Of a stretch of DNA of 7,570 nt, positions 1 to 6,465 are shown one piece after another (position 1 is the first letter of the stretch; each line of letters starts with the position of its first letter). Where the stretch lies: contig JAQGJI010000149.1 in assembly GCA_028290685.1 (NCBI GenBank), forward strand, positions 1-7,570. The letters run 5' to 3'. The position numbers were made by a program, and so were the translations under genes. Origin of the DNA: Devosia sp. GTDB taxonomy: Bacteria; Pseudomonadota; Alphaproteobacteria; Rhizobiales; Devosiaceae. Below the pieces are notes generated by a model that searched no databases, was not told the DNA's origin, and worked only from the letters and a program-made list of their open reading frames with translations.

Positions 1-2135
1 TCAAGCATGGCAGCGCCAGCCGGTACGCGGACTGGTTCGACATCAACTGGACGCCACCGCGTGCTGACCTGGCCGGCAAGCTGATGGTGCCGTTTCTGGG
101 CACAGGCTACGCCCAGGCACTGGCCTCGGGCGATCTGGCGCTGAAAGCCGATGGCGAGGGATTTGCGGTCTGGGCCTATGACAATGAAAAATTGCCGATC
201 CGGCCAGAGGATGAAGCCGCCTTGCTGCACCAGTATGGCTCCGCTGAAGCGGCCATCGCCGCGCTGACGGGAAACCCGGGTGAGCCGACAAGCTGGGCCG
301 CGCTGGACAGCCTGATCGAGAACCAGCACTGGCGCCTGACCCGTTATTCCGCCGCTGCCGACGAGATCAACTACCGCCGGTTCTTCATCAACAGCGAGCT
401 GGCCGGCATCAGCATCGACCGCCCGGAAGTGTTCGAGCACGCGCACCAGACGATCTTCTCCCTTATCGATGAAGGCCTGGTGGATGGGCTGCGGATCGAT
501 CATGTGGATGGCCTGCTCGATCCCACGGGATACTTGCAGACCCTGCAGGCCAAGACCCCCCGCCCCATCTACCTGGCGATCGAAAAAATCCTGGCCCCGC
601 ACGAGCAGCTTCGCGCCAACTGGCCGGTCGATGGCACGACCGGGTATGAGTTCGGCGCATTGCTGACGCGAGTGCTGACCCATGCTGGTGGCGAACAGCA
701 GGTGACCCAGACCTATAAGGATTTCGCCGGTCCCGCGGATGACCCCGAAGAAGAAGCCTACAGGTGCAAGCTCAGGGTCATGGACAATGAGCTGACGGCC
801 GAACTGTCCGGGCTTTCCCGCCGCTTGTCACGGCTCGCCTGGTCCGTACGCGCGACACGCGATCTGACCGAGAGCGGGCTGCGCCGGGCGGCGCAGGAGA
901 TCATCGCGCATCTCAGGGTCTATCGAACCTATATCGATGCCAATGGCAGTGACGAACGCGACCGGCGTGAACTCAGCCTGGCCATAGGCAGGGCGCGCCA
1001 GTATCGGCCGCATTATTCTCCCATGCTGTTCGACTTCATGCAGGACCTGCTGCTGGGCACCCTGGGCTCCGAGTATGACCCCAGACTGGTAGCCAGTGCG
1101 CTGGGCGGCTTCCAGCAGGTCACCGGTCCTGTGATGGCGAAGGGCCTGGAGGACACCGCGCTCTATCGGTACAACCGGCTGGTCGCGCTGAACGAGGTAG
1201 GGGCACATCCCGACCGCTTTTCGGCTGACATTGTGGCCTTTCACGACGCCAATCAGCGCCGGTTGGCGAGCCATCCGCGCTGCATGCTGACGACATCGAC
1301 CCATGACACCAAGCGCGGCGAAGACACGCGCGCCATGATCAGCACCATCGCCGACCGGCCTGACCTGTGGGACAGCGCGGTCAGGTCATGGCGCGACATG
1401 CTGGCGCCTCAAGACATCCACCCCAATGATGTTTACCTGTTCTTCCAACTGCTGCTGGGCGGCTGGCCGCTCGGTGCCGACGCCGGCGGTCTCGCCGAGC
1501 GCCTGAAACAGGCGATGGAGAAATCGCTGCGCGAAGCGCGCCAACGCAGCGACTGGGGTGTCAACAACACAGAATACGAGACGGCCGTGTTCTCGTTCAT
1601 GGACGCGGCCATGAACAATCCGGCGTTCATGGCAAGCTTTCACGAGCATCGCGCGCCGCTTGCCGAAATCGGGCGTCGCAAGGCCTTGATCCAGGTTGCA
1701 CTTAAATTGACCAGTCCCGGCATTCCCGACATCTATCGCGGCGCTGAAGATTGGGAGCAGAGCTTTGTTGATCCGGACAACCGGCGCCCGGTGAATTTCA
1801 GCGACATGGCCGGCCGGCTTGCCCATCCGGGCGATGTGGCGGACCAGAAATTGAGCCTGACGCAAAAGCTTCTGCAATTGCGCCGCCACTACCCCGACGT
1901 ATTTGCCAGAGGCAGCTATGCTCCGCTCGAGATGGGCGGGAGCACGCTGGCGTTCATGCGCGAAGACGACGGCACAAGGGTCCTGGTAGCGGCAGATCTG
2001 TCGCAGGGCCATGCGGGGGGTATCACCCTCTCCGGCGATCTGGCCGGGCAGCAATGGACTGAAATTATCCGCTACGCCGACCGGCCGGATGGTAATCCTT
2101 ATCTGCTGGTCAGTGTGCAAACCCCTGCCGGTTAG
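1..2135 (+). CDS. treY: maltooligosyl trehalose synthase TreY, 5'-truncated by the window edge
   Basis: TreY (glycoside hydrolase family 13) isomerises the reducing-end linkage of maltodextrins from alpha-1,4 to alpha-1,1; TreZ then releases trehalose. The frame is open from base 3 with no start codon at the edge, so the gene begins upstream; the ATG at 84 is internal, because the codons before it already encode family sequence (SRYADWFDINWTPPRADL). About 710 residues are visible and perhaps 150-200 N-terminal ones are missing. Catalytic signatures are intact: the nucleophile Asp in GLRIDHVDGL (codon 498-500), the acid/base Glu in LAIEKIL (582-584), and the third carboxylate in TSTHDTKRGEDTR (Asp codon 1305-1307). 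The substrate-binding stretches ADEINYRRFF, PGIPDIYRGAE and DPDNRRPVNF are also present. The C-terminus ends normally at TAG. TreZ and other glycogen/trehalose genes would be expected upstream but lie outside the window. Identification is firm. Confidence 0.96.
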   Translation, partial: KHGSASRYADWFDINWTPPRADLAGKLMVPFLGTGYAQALASGDLALKADGEGFAVWAYDNEKLPIRPEDEAALLHQYGSAEAAIAALTGNPGEPTSWAALDSLIENQHWRLTRYSAAADEINYRRFFINSELAGISIDRPEVFEHAHQTIFSLIDEGLVDGLRIDHVDGLLDPTGYLQTLQAKTPRPIYLAIEKILAPHEQLRANWPVDGTTGYEFGALLTRVLTHAGGEQQVTQTYKDFAGPADDPEEEAYRCKLRVMDNELTAELSGLSRRLSRLAWSVRATRDLTESGLRRAAQEIIAHLRVYRTYIDANGSDERDRRELSLAIGRARQYRPHYSPMLFDFMQDLLLGTLGSEYDPRLVASALGGFQQVTGPVMAKGLEDTALYRYNRLVALNEVGAHPDRFSADIVAFHDANQRRLASHPRCMLTTSTHDTKRGEDTRAMISTIADRPDLWDSAVRSWRDMLAPQDIHPNDVYLFFQLLLGGWPLGADAGGLAERLKQAMEKSLREARQRSDWGVNNTEYETAVFSFMDAAMNNPAFMASFHEHRAPLAEIGRRKALIQVALKLTSPGIPDIYRGAEDWEQSFVDPDNRRPVNFSDMAGRLAHPGDVADQKLSLTQKLLQLRRHYPDVFARGSYAPLEMGGSTLAFMREDDGTRVLVAADLSQGHAGGITLSGDLAGQQWTEIIRYADRPDGNPYLLVSVQTPAG

Positions 2136-2160
2136 GCCAGAATGCAAAGACAGGGAAGCG

Positions 2161-2188
2161 GGCAGATGGCTCAGCATTCCCATCTGCC
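2161..2188 (+). terminator. terminator-like hairpin after treY
   Basis: A perfect 9-bp stem (GGCAGATGG at 2161-2169 with CCATCTGCC at 2180-2188) closes a 10-nt loop, starting 25 nt after the treY stop. Its place between two same-strand transcription units fits a 3' end. No T-run follows (the next bases are ACAATCAG), so it is not a classical intrinsic terminator. It may act with Rho or only protect the treY mRNA 3' end. Confidence 0.5.
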
Positions 2189-2211
2189 ACAATCAGCAGG
2201 ATCGGTTGACC

Positions 2212-2240
2212 TTGCATCGGAGACAAAGCCGTCCTATATG
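2212..2240 (+). promoter_or_regulatory. probable sigma-70-type promoter of the rib operon
   Basis: TTGCAT (2212-2217) and TATATG (2235-2240) are 17 bp apart, which would start transcription near 2247, about 27 nt before the riboswitch. The -10 matches the consensus at four of six positions; the -35 keeps only the TTG. A better-looking TTGACC lies at 2206-2211, but its spacing to the same -10 (23 bp) is too long. The call rests on position and spacing; no start site has been mapped. Confidence 0.42.
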
Positions 2241-2273
2241 CCGGCCAAGCTCAATCGAAATGATTGGGCAGAC

Positions 2274-2413
2274 GTTCTCAGGGCGGGGTGCAATTCCCCA
2301 CCGGCGGTGTTTGTGCTCTGGCACATCAGCCCGCGAGCGCTTCCTCGTATGAGGAAGGTCAGCAGACCCGGTTAGATTCCGGGGCCGACGGTATAGTCCG
2401 GATGGAAGAGAAC
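2274..2413 (+). ncRNA. FMN riboswitch (RFN element)
   Basis: This RNA aptamer binds flavin mononucleotide and turns off downstream riboflavin genes. Closing helix P1 is GTTCTC (2274-2279) with GAGAAC (2408-2413). Between them the conserved RFN blocks occur in order: GGGCGGGGTGCAATTCCCC and ACCGGCGGT, then a short variable hairpin GTGC/GCAC (2313-2316, 2321-2324), AGCCCGCGAGCGC, a second variable hairpin CTTCCTC/GAGGAAG (2340-2346, 2351-2357), then GCAGACCCGG, GATTCCGGGGCCGACGGT and ATAGTCCGGATGG. Every invariant block I know for the family is present, so ligand binding is expected. It precedes ribD and should control the whole ribD-ribE-ribBA-ribH operon. Exact ends may differ by a few bases. 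Confidence 0.97.
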
Positions 2414-2415
2414 AC

Positions 2416-2501
2416 ATGACGGAACACGGCGGACTTCCCTGAACGGGAAGTGCGACGCTTCCCGTCATTGGCCCTGTGTATCGTCGCTACGCAAGTGACG
2501 G
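2416..2501 (+). promoter_or_regulatory. expression platform of the FMN riboswitch: competing helices reaching the ribD ribosome-binding site
   Basis: Several perfect or near-perfect helices share bases. Hairpin A pairs ACTTCCC (2433-2439) with GGGAAGT (2445-2451). Hairpin B pairs ACGGGAAGT (2443-2451) with GCTTCCCGT (2457-2465), including one G-U pair; A and B exclude each other. CCGTCA (2462-2467) can also pair with TGACGG at 2417-2422, just after P1, or with TGACGG at 2496-2501, the only purine-rich tract before the ribD start. The last pairing would enclose a second hairpin, TGTGTA (2475-2480) with TACGCA (2488-2493). Neither A nor B is followed by a T-run, so translational control of ribD, possibly with Rho, is more likely than intrinsic termination. 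The pairings are read directly; the switching order is inferred. Confidence 0.55.
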
Positions 2502-2505
2502 ATGA

Positions 2506-3525
2506 ATGGGCTTTCAACCAGCAAATAATCGACCGACCGCTCGCGATGAGCTTCTCGCCAGGGCCTTCCGCCACGCGCTTGAGGCTGCTGCGGAATACGA
2601 AGGCGCAACCGCGCCCAACCCGCCGGTCGGCTGTGTTCTCCTCGATATCGATGGCAACGAAATTGCTGTGGCTGCACACCGCAAGGCTGGAGAGCTTCAT
2701 GCCGAGGCTGCTGCGATTGCGCTGGCACACCAGGCCGGGGTGGTCGAGCGCATCCACACGCTGATCGTTACGCTTGAACCGTGCAATCACACCGGACGAA
2801 CCCCGCCCTGTACCGAAGCCATCATGAAGACGCCGGCTCGGGAAGTCTGGATCGGCGTGAAGGATCACAACTCATCCGTGGTGGGGCACGGAACGGAAAA
2901 GCTTCGCGCCGCGGGCCTGACGGTTCGCTTCTGGGATGAACTGGCGCACCCCGATGCGCCCATGCTCGAAGCCGCTGCCAAGCGCCTGATTGCCCCGTTC
3001 GCCAAGGTGTCGCGCTACGGATTGCCATGGCTCACGATCAAGCAGGCCCTAACCGGCCTTGGGAGCATGATCCCACCTGCGGGCCAGAAGACCTTTACCT
3101 CCCCCTCCTCTTTGGTCCTTGCCCACCGACTGCGCAAACGGGCCGATGCCATCGTGACCGGCTCCGGCACCATTCTGGCGGACCTGCCGGAGTTCACCGT
3201 GCGCCATGTAACCGACTTCCCCGGCAAACGGCGCGAGCTGATCATCCTGGACCGGCGTGGGCGCGTTCCGTCCACCTATCTGGATGCAGCCGCCCGGCGC
3301 GGCTTCGAGGTGGTTATCGAACAAAGCCTGGACGCGGCACTTCAGCGGCTCGGGACCGCTGGAGCCCTTGAGGTGCTGCTCGAGGCCGGGCCCACTCTCA
3401 CCGGGGCGGTGCTCGCAACCGGCCTGTGGAACGAGCACTACCTGATCCAGCAGGCCGACGCAGCTGGTGGTGACGATCGGGTCATCGTCAGGCGTCAGTC
3501 CCCCCCAATCCCACCTTTATCTTAA
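2506..3525 (+). CDS. ribD: bifunctional riboflavin biosynthesis protein RibD (deaminase/reductase)
   Basis: RibD deaminates the pyrimidine made after GTP ring opening, then reduces its ribose side chain with NADPH (cytosolic, EC 3.5.4.26 and 1.1.1.193). The N-terminal half (about residues 14-145) is a zinc cytidine-deaminase fold: APNPPVGCV, zinc ligand and catalytic Glu in H65-A-E67, and the ligand pair in EPC93NHTGRTPPC102. The C-terminal half (about 174-330) is reductase-like. It keeps ILADLPEFTVR, with Asp226 and Arg233 at expected substrate or cofactor positions, and LLEAGPTL with Glu293. It departs from the usual motifs elsewhere: KxAxSLDG is replaced by KQALTGLG (179-186), and the SxxW segment by KTFTSP (195-200). 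At 339 residues it is slightly short. An in-frame TGA sits directly before the ATG, so no upstream start is possible. The ribosome-binding site is weak (ACGGA) and may be masked by the leader. Reductase activity is probable but less certain than deaminase activity. Confidence 0.93.
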   Translation: MGFQPANNRPTARDELLARAFRHALEAAAEYEGATAPNPPVGCVLLDIDGNEIAVAAHRKAGELHAEAAAIALAHQAGVVERIHTLIVTLEPCNHTGRTPPCTEAIMKTPAREVWIGVKDHNSSVVGHGTEKLRAAGLTVRFWDELAHPDAPMLEAAAKRLIAPFAKVSRYGLPWLTIKQALTGLGSMIPPAGQKTFTSPSSLVLAHRLRKRADAIVTGSGTILADLPEFTVRHVTDFPGKRRELIILDRRGRVPSTYLDAAARRGFEVVIEQSLDAALQRLGTAGALEVLLEAGPTLTGAVLATGLWNEHYLIQQADAAGGDDRVIVRRQSPPIPPLS

Positions 3526-3535
3526 AAGGACACAG

Positions 3536-4147
3536 ATGTTTTCTGGCATCATTGAAAAGCTGGCGCGAGTCACCTCATCCCGACGAGAGGGCGAATCGCT
3601 GATCCTGCAACTTGAAACAACCTACCCTGACCTCGATCTGGGCGAGAGCATCGCGGTCAATGGCGTTTGCCTGACCGTCACCGAGTTCACCGCTTCGGGG
3701 GCGGCCAAATTCTTTGTCAGCCCCGAGACCTTGAACCGCAGCAATCTTGGGGAACTGCAAGCAGGCCACCTGGTCAACCTCGAACGATCGGTGCGGCTCG
3801 AGACCCGGCTGTCCGGTCACCTTGTTCAGGGCCATGTGGATGGGCTGGCAACGCTTGCCGGCGTCGTTCCGGAGGCTGGATCGCACCGGCTCCTGTTCGA
3901 GCTGCCTGCACAGCTCGCCCGCTTCTGTGTCGAGAAGGGCTCCATTGCTCTGAACGGGATCAGCCTGACCATCAACAGCATCGAGGATCGCGGCGACGCT
4001 CGATCGTCCGTGGCCATCACCGTCATCCCGCATACCTGGGAATACACCAATCTTCATGCCGTGCCCGTCGGCAAGACCGTCAACGTCGAGGTCGACGTCA
4101 TCGCTAAATATGTGGAGCGCCTATGTCAGCCCTATCCGAAGCACTAA
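3536..4147 (+). CDS. ribE: riboflavin synthase, alpha subunit
   Basis: This enzyme dismutates two molecules of 6,7-dimethyl-8-ribityllumazine into riboflavin and the pyrimidine precursor (EC 2.5.1.9). The 203-residue protein begins with the family hallmark MFSGIIE and contains two tandem lumazine-binding barrels. Barrel one has GESIAVNGVCLTVT and SPETLNRSNLG; barrel two has SGHLVQGHVDG, KGSIALNGISLTIN and IPHTWEYTNL, ending in VDVIAKYVERL. The length is typical. I chose ATG 3536 because MFSGIIE is the conserved N-terminus and AAAGGA lies five bases upstream; an in-frame start at 3467 would add 23 unrelated residues overlapping ribD. It starts 10 nt after ribD and its last 25 nt overlap ribBA, so the genes are co-transcribed. 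Some systems call this gene ribC (Gram-negatives) or ribB. Confidence 0.97.
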   Translation: MFSGIIEKLARVTSSRREGESLILQLETTYPDLDLGESIAVNGVCLTVTEFTASGAAKFFVSPETLNRSNLGELQAGHLVNLERSVRLETRLSGHLVQGHVDGLATLAGVVPEAGSHRLLFELPAQLARFCVEKGSIALNGISLTINSIEDRGDARSSVAITVIPHTWEYTNLHAVPVGKTVNVEVDVIAKYVERLCQPYPKH

Positions 4148-5322
4148 CGCAGCTGCGCGCTGGACGTATGGTGGTGCTTGTTGACGATGAGGATCGCGAA
4201 AACGAAGGCGACCTCGTCGTCGCAGCCCAGTTTGCGACCCCTGACGCCATCAATTTCATGGCCACCCACGGCAAGGGCCTGATCTGCCTGGCACTCAGTG
4301 GCAGCCAGATTGACCGGCTCGGCCTGCAGCCCATGGTGGCGCAGAACCATGCGCGCCGCAGCACGGCCTTCACCGTATCGATCGAAGCACGAGACGGCAT
4401 AACAACCGGCATCTCGGCCCATGATCGCGCCCGAACCATTCAAGCGGCCGCAAACCCCCAGGTACAGGCCGGCGACATCGTTTCGCCCGGACACGTGTTT
4501 CCGCTGCGGGCCGCGGATGGCGGCGTGCTTGTGCGCAACGGGCATACTGAAGGCGCAGTGGACCTGATGCGCCTTGCCGGCCTGCAGCCGTCAGCGGTGA
4601 TCTGCGAAGTCATGCGCGACGATGGCGAAATGGCGAGGCGGCCCGACCTTGAGCGTTTTGCTGCCGAACACAACCTGTGCATTCTTTCCATCAAGGACAT
4701 CGTCACGCACCGGGTGAGAACAGAATCGCTGGTGCACGAAGTCGCCAGCGCCCAGTTGCCGACCATGTTTGCCCAGGAGCCGTTGAAGGTTCATGCCTTC
4801 CGCAGCAGCCTGGACGGCGTCGAGCATCTCGCCATCGTGAAACACCCGCTGCCGGCGACGCCTCTGGTTCGGCTGCATTCGGAGTGCCTTACGGGAGACG
4901 CGCTGGGCTCGCTCCGCTGCGATTGCGGCGCGCAGTTGCAGGAATCGCTGCGCCTGATTGGGGAAAGCGAGGGCGGCGCCTTGATCTATCTGCGCGGGCA
5001 GGAAGGGCGTGGCATTGGTCTTGCCAACAAGATCCGCGCCTATGCGCTTCAGGATAAGGGGCTCGACACGGTCGAGGCGAATACCGCGCTTGGCTTTGCA
5101 CCGGACGCCCGCGATTACGGCATTGCCGCCCAGATGCTTGCGGCGCTGGGGATCACCTCCATCGCCCTGCTCAGCAATAATCCCGACAAGGCCGACGCTC
5201 TGGAGCGCTACGGCATCGCCGTGGCTGAACGGCTGCCTCTGATCACGCCCCCCAATCCCTTCAACGCCGGCTATCTCACGACCAAGCGCGAGAAGTTCGG
5301 CCACACCTTCCATCATCAGTGA
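4123..5322 (+). CDS. ribBA: RibBA: DHBP synthase / GTP cyclohydrolase II fusion
   Basis: RibBA feeds both branches of riboflavin synthesis: the N-terminal domain converts ribulose 5-phosphate to 3,4-dihydroxy-2-butanone 4-phosphate, and the C-terminal domain opens the GTP ring. Residues 1-200 carry the acidic metal-binding loop DDEDRENEGD (21-30), TTGISAHDRARTI (94-106) and RNGHTEGAVDL (138-148, with His141). Residues 205-399 carry the zinc site SEC255LTGDALGSLRC266DC268G, the GTP-binding RGQEGRGIGL (291-300) and DARDYG (328-333), with the expected Asp328 and Arg330. Both halves look intact, unlike the degenerate cyclohydrolase halves seen in some proteobacterial RibBA-like proteins. The 399-residue length is standard. 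The start lies inside the end of ribE, with GGAG at 4114-4117 as ribosome-binding site, suggesting translational coupling. Its TGA overlaps a possible GTG start of ribH. Confidence 0.97.
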   Translation: MSALSEALTQLRAGRMVVLVDDEDRENEGDLVVAAQFATPDAINFMATHGKGLICLALSGSQIDRLGLQPMVAQNHARRSTAFTVSIEARDGITTGISAHDRARTIQAAANPQVQAGDIVSPGHVFPLRAADGGVLVRNGHTEGAVDLMRLAGLQPSAVICEVMRDDGEMARRPDLERFAAEHNLCILSIKDIVTHRVRTESLVHEVASAQLPTMFAQEPLKVHAFRSSLDGVEHLAIVKHPLPATPLVRLHSECLTGDALGSLRCDCGAQLQESLRLIGESEGGALIYLRGQEGRGIGLANKIRAYALQDKGLDTVEANTALGFAPDARDYGIAAQMLAALGITSIALLSNNPDKADALERYGIAVAERLPLITPPNPFNAGYLTTKREKFGHTFHHQ

Positions 5323-5336
5323 GAGTATTCCAACCA

Positions 5337-5774
5337 ATGTCATCCCCAAACATCGCCGTCATCGTCAGTCGCTTCAACGAGGAGGTCACCTCGGGCCTGC
5401 TCAACGGCGCCATCGCTTATCTGGGAGAGAACGGCGTCTCCGTACCGCAGGAGCAGATCTACTCAGCACCCGGCGCTTTTGAGATCCCCCTGATCGCCCA
5501 GACGCTCGCCAGGAGCGGCAAGGTCGATGGCGTGGTGTGTCTTGGCTGCGTGATCAAGGGCGATACGGCGCACTTTGAATATATCAGCCTGGCAGCCACT
5601 ACCGGCCTCATGAATGCTTCCCTTGCGACGGGCGTGCCGCTGACCTTTGGCATCCTCACCACCTATAGCGACGAGCAGGCCATTGTTCGCAGCCGCAACG
5701 ACGCCCACAACAAAGGGCGCGAAGCGGCCGCGGCTTGCCTCGACGCCCTCAAGACACTCAGCCTGGTGGCCTAG
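5337..5774 (+). CDS. ribH: 6,7-dimethyl-8-ribityllumazine synthase
   Basis: RibH condenses the RibD-derived pyrimidine with the RibBA-derived butanone phosphate to give lumazine, the substrate of riboflavin synthase (EC 2.5.1.78). The 145-residue protein has SRFN (11-14), the pyrimidine-binding PGAFEIP (45-51), the phosphate-binding and catalytic segment GCVIKGDTAHFEY (70-82, with His79 as likely proton shuttle), FGILT (104-108) and DEQAIVRSR (112-120, with Arg118). This is the ordinary lumazine-synthase pattern, not the divergent RibH2 of Brucella. I prefer ATG 5337, 14 nt after ribBA, because the product then starts just before the conserved NIAVIVSRFN. A GTG at 5319 overlaps the ribBA stop as GTGA and would add six residues. 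Neither start has a strong ribosome-binding site, so coupling to ribBA is likely. No nusB follows, though it commonly does in proteobacterial clusters. Confidence 0.96.
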   Translation: MSSPNIAVIVSRFNEEVTSGLLNGAIAYLGENGVSVPQEQIYSAPGAFEIPLIAQTLARSGKVDGVVCLGCVIKGDTAHFEYISLAATTGLMNASLATGVPLTFGILTTYSDEQAIVRSRNDAHNKGREAAAACLDALKTLSLVA

Positions 5775-5810
5775 CACCCCGGCTTTTCCTGCTGCTTCTC
5801 GACACAGGCT

Positions 5811-5862
5811 CTTGCACTGGGGGACAGCCTGCAGCTATCGCAACCCCGTGCAGGTCTGTTTT
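5811..5862 (+). terminator. possible terminator or leader hairpin between ribH and the transporter gene
   Basis: CTTGCAC-T-GGGG (5811-5822) pairs with CCCC-GTGCAGG (5844-5854): 11 pairs with one bulged T and one G-U, followed by TCTGTTTT (5855-5862). This resembles a rho-independent terminator for the rib operon, although its 21-nt loop is long. Parts of the same sequence can form other helices: CAGGCT/AGCCTG (5805-5810, 5826-5831) and CCTGCA/TGCAGG (5828-5833, 5849-5854). A regulated leader is therefore an alternative. A weak promoter (TTGCAC 5812-5817, TATCGC 5836-5841) overlaps it. I see no known preQ1 riboswitch motif. Confidence 0.42.
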
Positions 5863-5883
5863 GCCTGATCGCAGGAGAATTCG

Positions 5884-6465
5884 ATGTTATCTCGTCTTGA
5901 AACGCAAAGGCGGATCGAGGGCTTTGCCCTGTTGGCCGCCTTTGCCTTGACCGTTCCACTCGCCAACTGGATGATCGGCAATGTGGGAACTCTTTGCCCG
6001 CCCGACGGTCCGTGCCTGATCCCGGTGGCGCCAGGTCTTCTGGCGCCGAGCGGGGTTGTCGTGGCCGGGCTGGCCTTCGTGCTGCGGGACCTGGTGCAGC
6101 GCCGCCTCGGCCTGATCTGGACCATAGCGGGAATTGCCCTTGGTGCGATCTTGTCGGTGCTGGTGGCGCCGCCTGCTCTGGTGTTTGCCTCTGTAGCGGC
6201 GTTCCTTGTTTCCGAGCTGGCGGACCTGGGGGTTTATACGCCGCTGCAGCGGCGCGGCCTGGTGCTGGCTGTGGTGGCATCCAGCATGGTTGGCCTCGTG
6301 GTCGACACCCTCATCTTTCTGCAGCTGGCGTTTGGCACAACCGAGCTGATGTGGGGCCAGATCGTGGGCAAGGGCTGGATGGTTCTGGCTGCCATTCCCT
6401 TTATTTATTGGCTGCGCTCGCGCGATGAGCGGCAGGATCGCGAACTGGCTGGGGCACTTGCATGA
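5884..6465 (+). CDS. VUT-family queuosine precursor transporter (YhhQ-like, DUF165)
   Basis: Members of this inner-membrane family import queuosine precursors such as preQ0 and preQ1 (shown for E. coli YhhQ). The 193-residue protein is very hydrophobic, with about six membrane segments near residues 13-32, 52-70, 78-95, 97-115, 124-148 and 157-176, and a short charged C-terminal tail. Family signatures are visible: CPPDGPCLIPVAPGL (38-52), APSGVVVAGLAFVLRDLVQR (54-73), SELADLGVYTPLQRRG (110-125), the VVDTLIFLQLAFG region (139-151) and GQIVGKGWM (158-166). The start is well supported by AGGAG at 5873-5877. It overlaps queF by ATGA, so the two are almost certainly translated together, which strengthens the queuosine assignment. 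Which precursor is carried cannot be read from sequence. Confidence 0.88.
   Translation: MLSRLETQRRIEGFALLAAFALTVPLANWMIGNVGTLCPPDGPCLIPVAPGLLAPSGVVVAGLAFVLRDLVQRRLGLIWTIAGIALGAILSVLVAPPALVFASVAAFLVSELADLGVYTPLQRRGLVLAVVASSMVGLVVDTLIFLQLAFGTTELMWGQIVGKGWMVLAAIPFIYWLRSRDERQDRELAGALA

Noticed and set aside
1386..2192. 268-codon open frame on the minus strand opposite treY
   Set aside because: It lies opposite a clearly coding frame with intact family motifs, and its translation shows no recognisable domain; long antisense frames are common in GC-rich genes.
3467..3535. Upstream in-frame start for ribE adding 23 residues
   Set aside because: The family N-terminus is MFSGIIE at 3536, which has its own AAAGGA; the extension overlaps ribD and resembles nothing.
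5319..5336. GTG start for ribH overlapping the ribBA stop
   Set aside because: It is possible, but it adds six non-conserved residues and has no better ribosome-binding site; kept only as an alternative.
4591..5349. 252-codon open frame on the minus strand opposite ribBA and the ribH start
   Set aside because: It is a shadow of the strongly conserved RibBA coding sequence, with no recognisable domain or own ribosome-binding site.
5775..5883. preQ1 riboswitch before the queuosine genes
   Set aside because: I looked for the class I core and for class II or III-like layouts and saw no match; the helices present have a different arrangement.
5771..6280. 169-codon minus-strand frame opposite the transporter gene
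   Set aside because: The product is Pro/Ala/Arg-rich low-complexity sequence typical of an antisense shadow; the plus-strand frame is a recognisable membrane protein.
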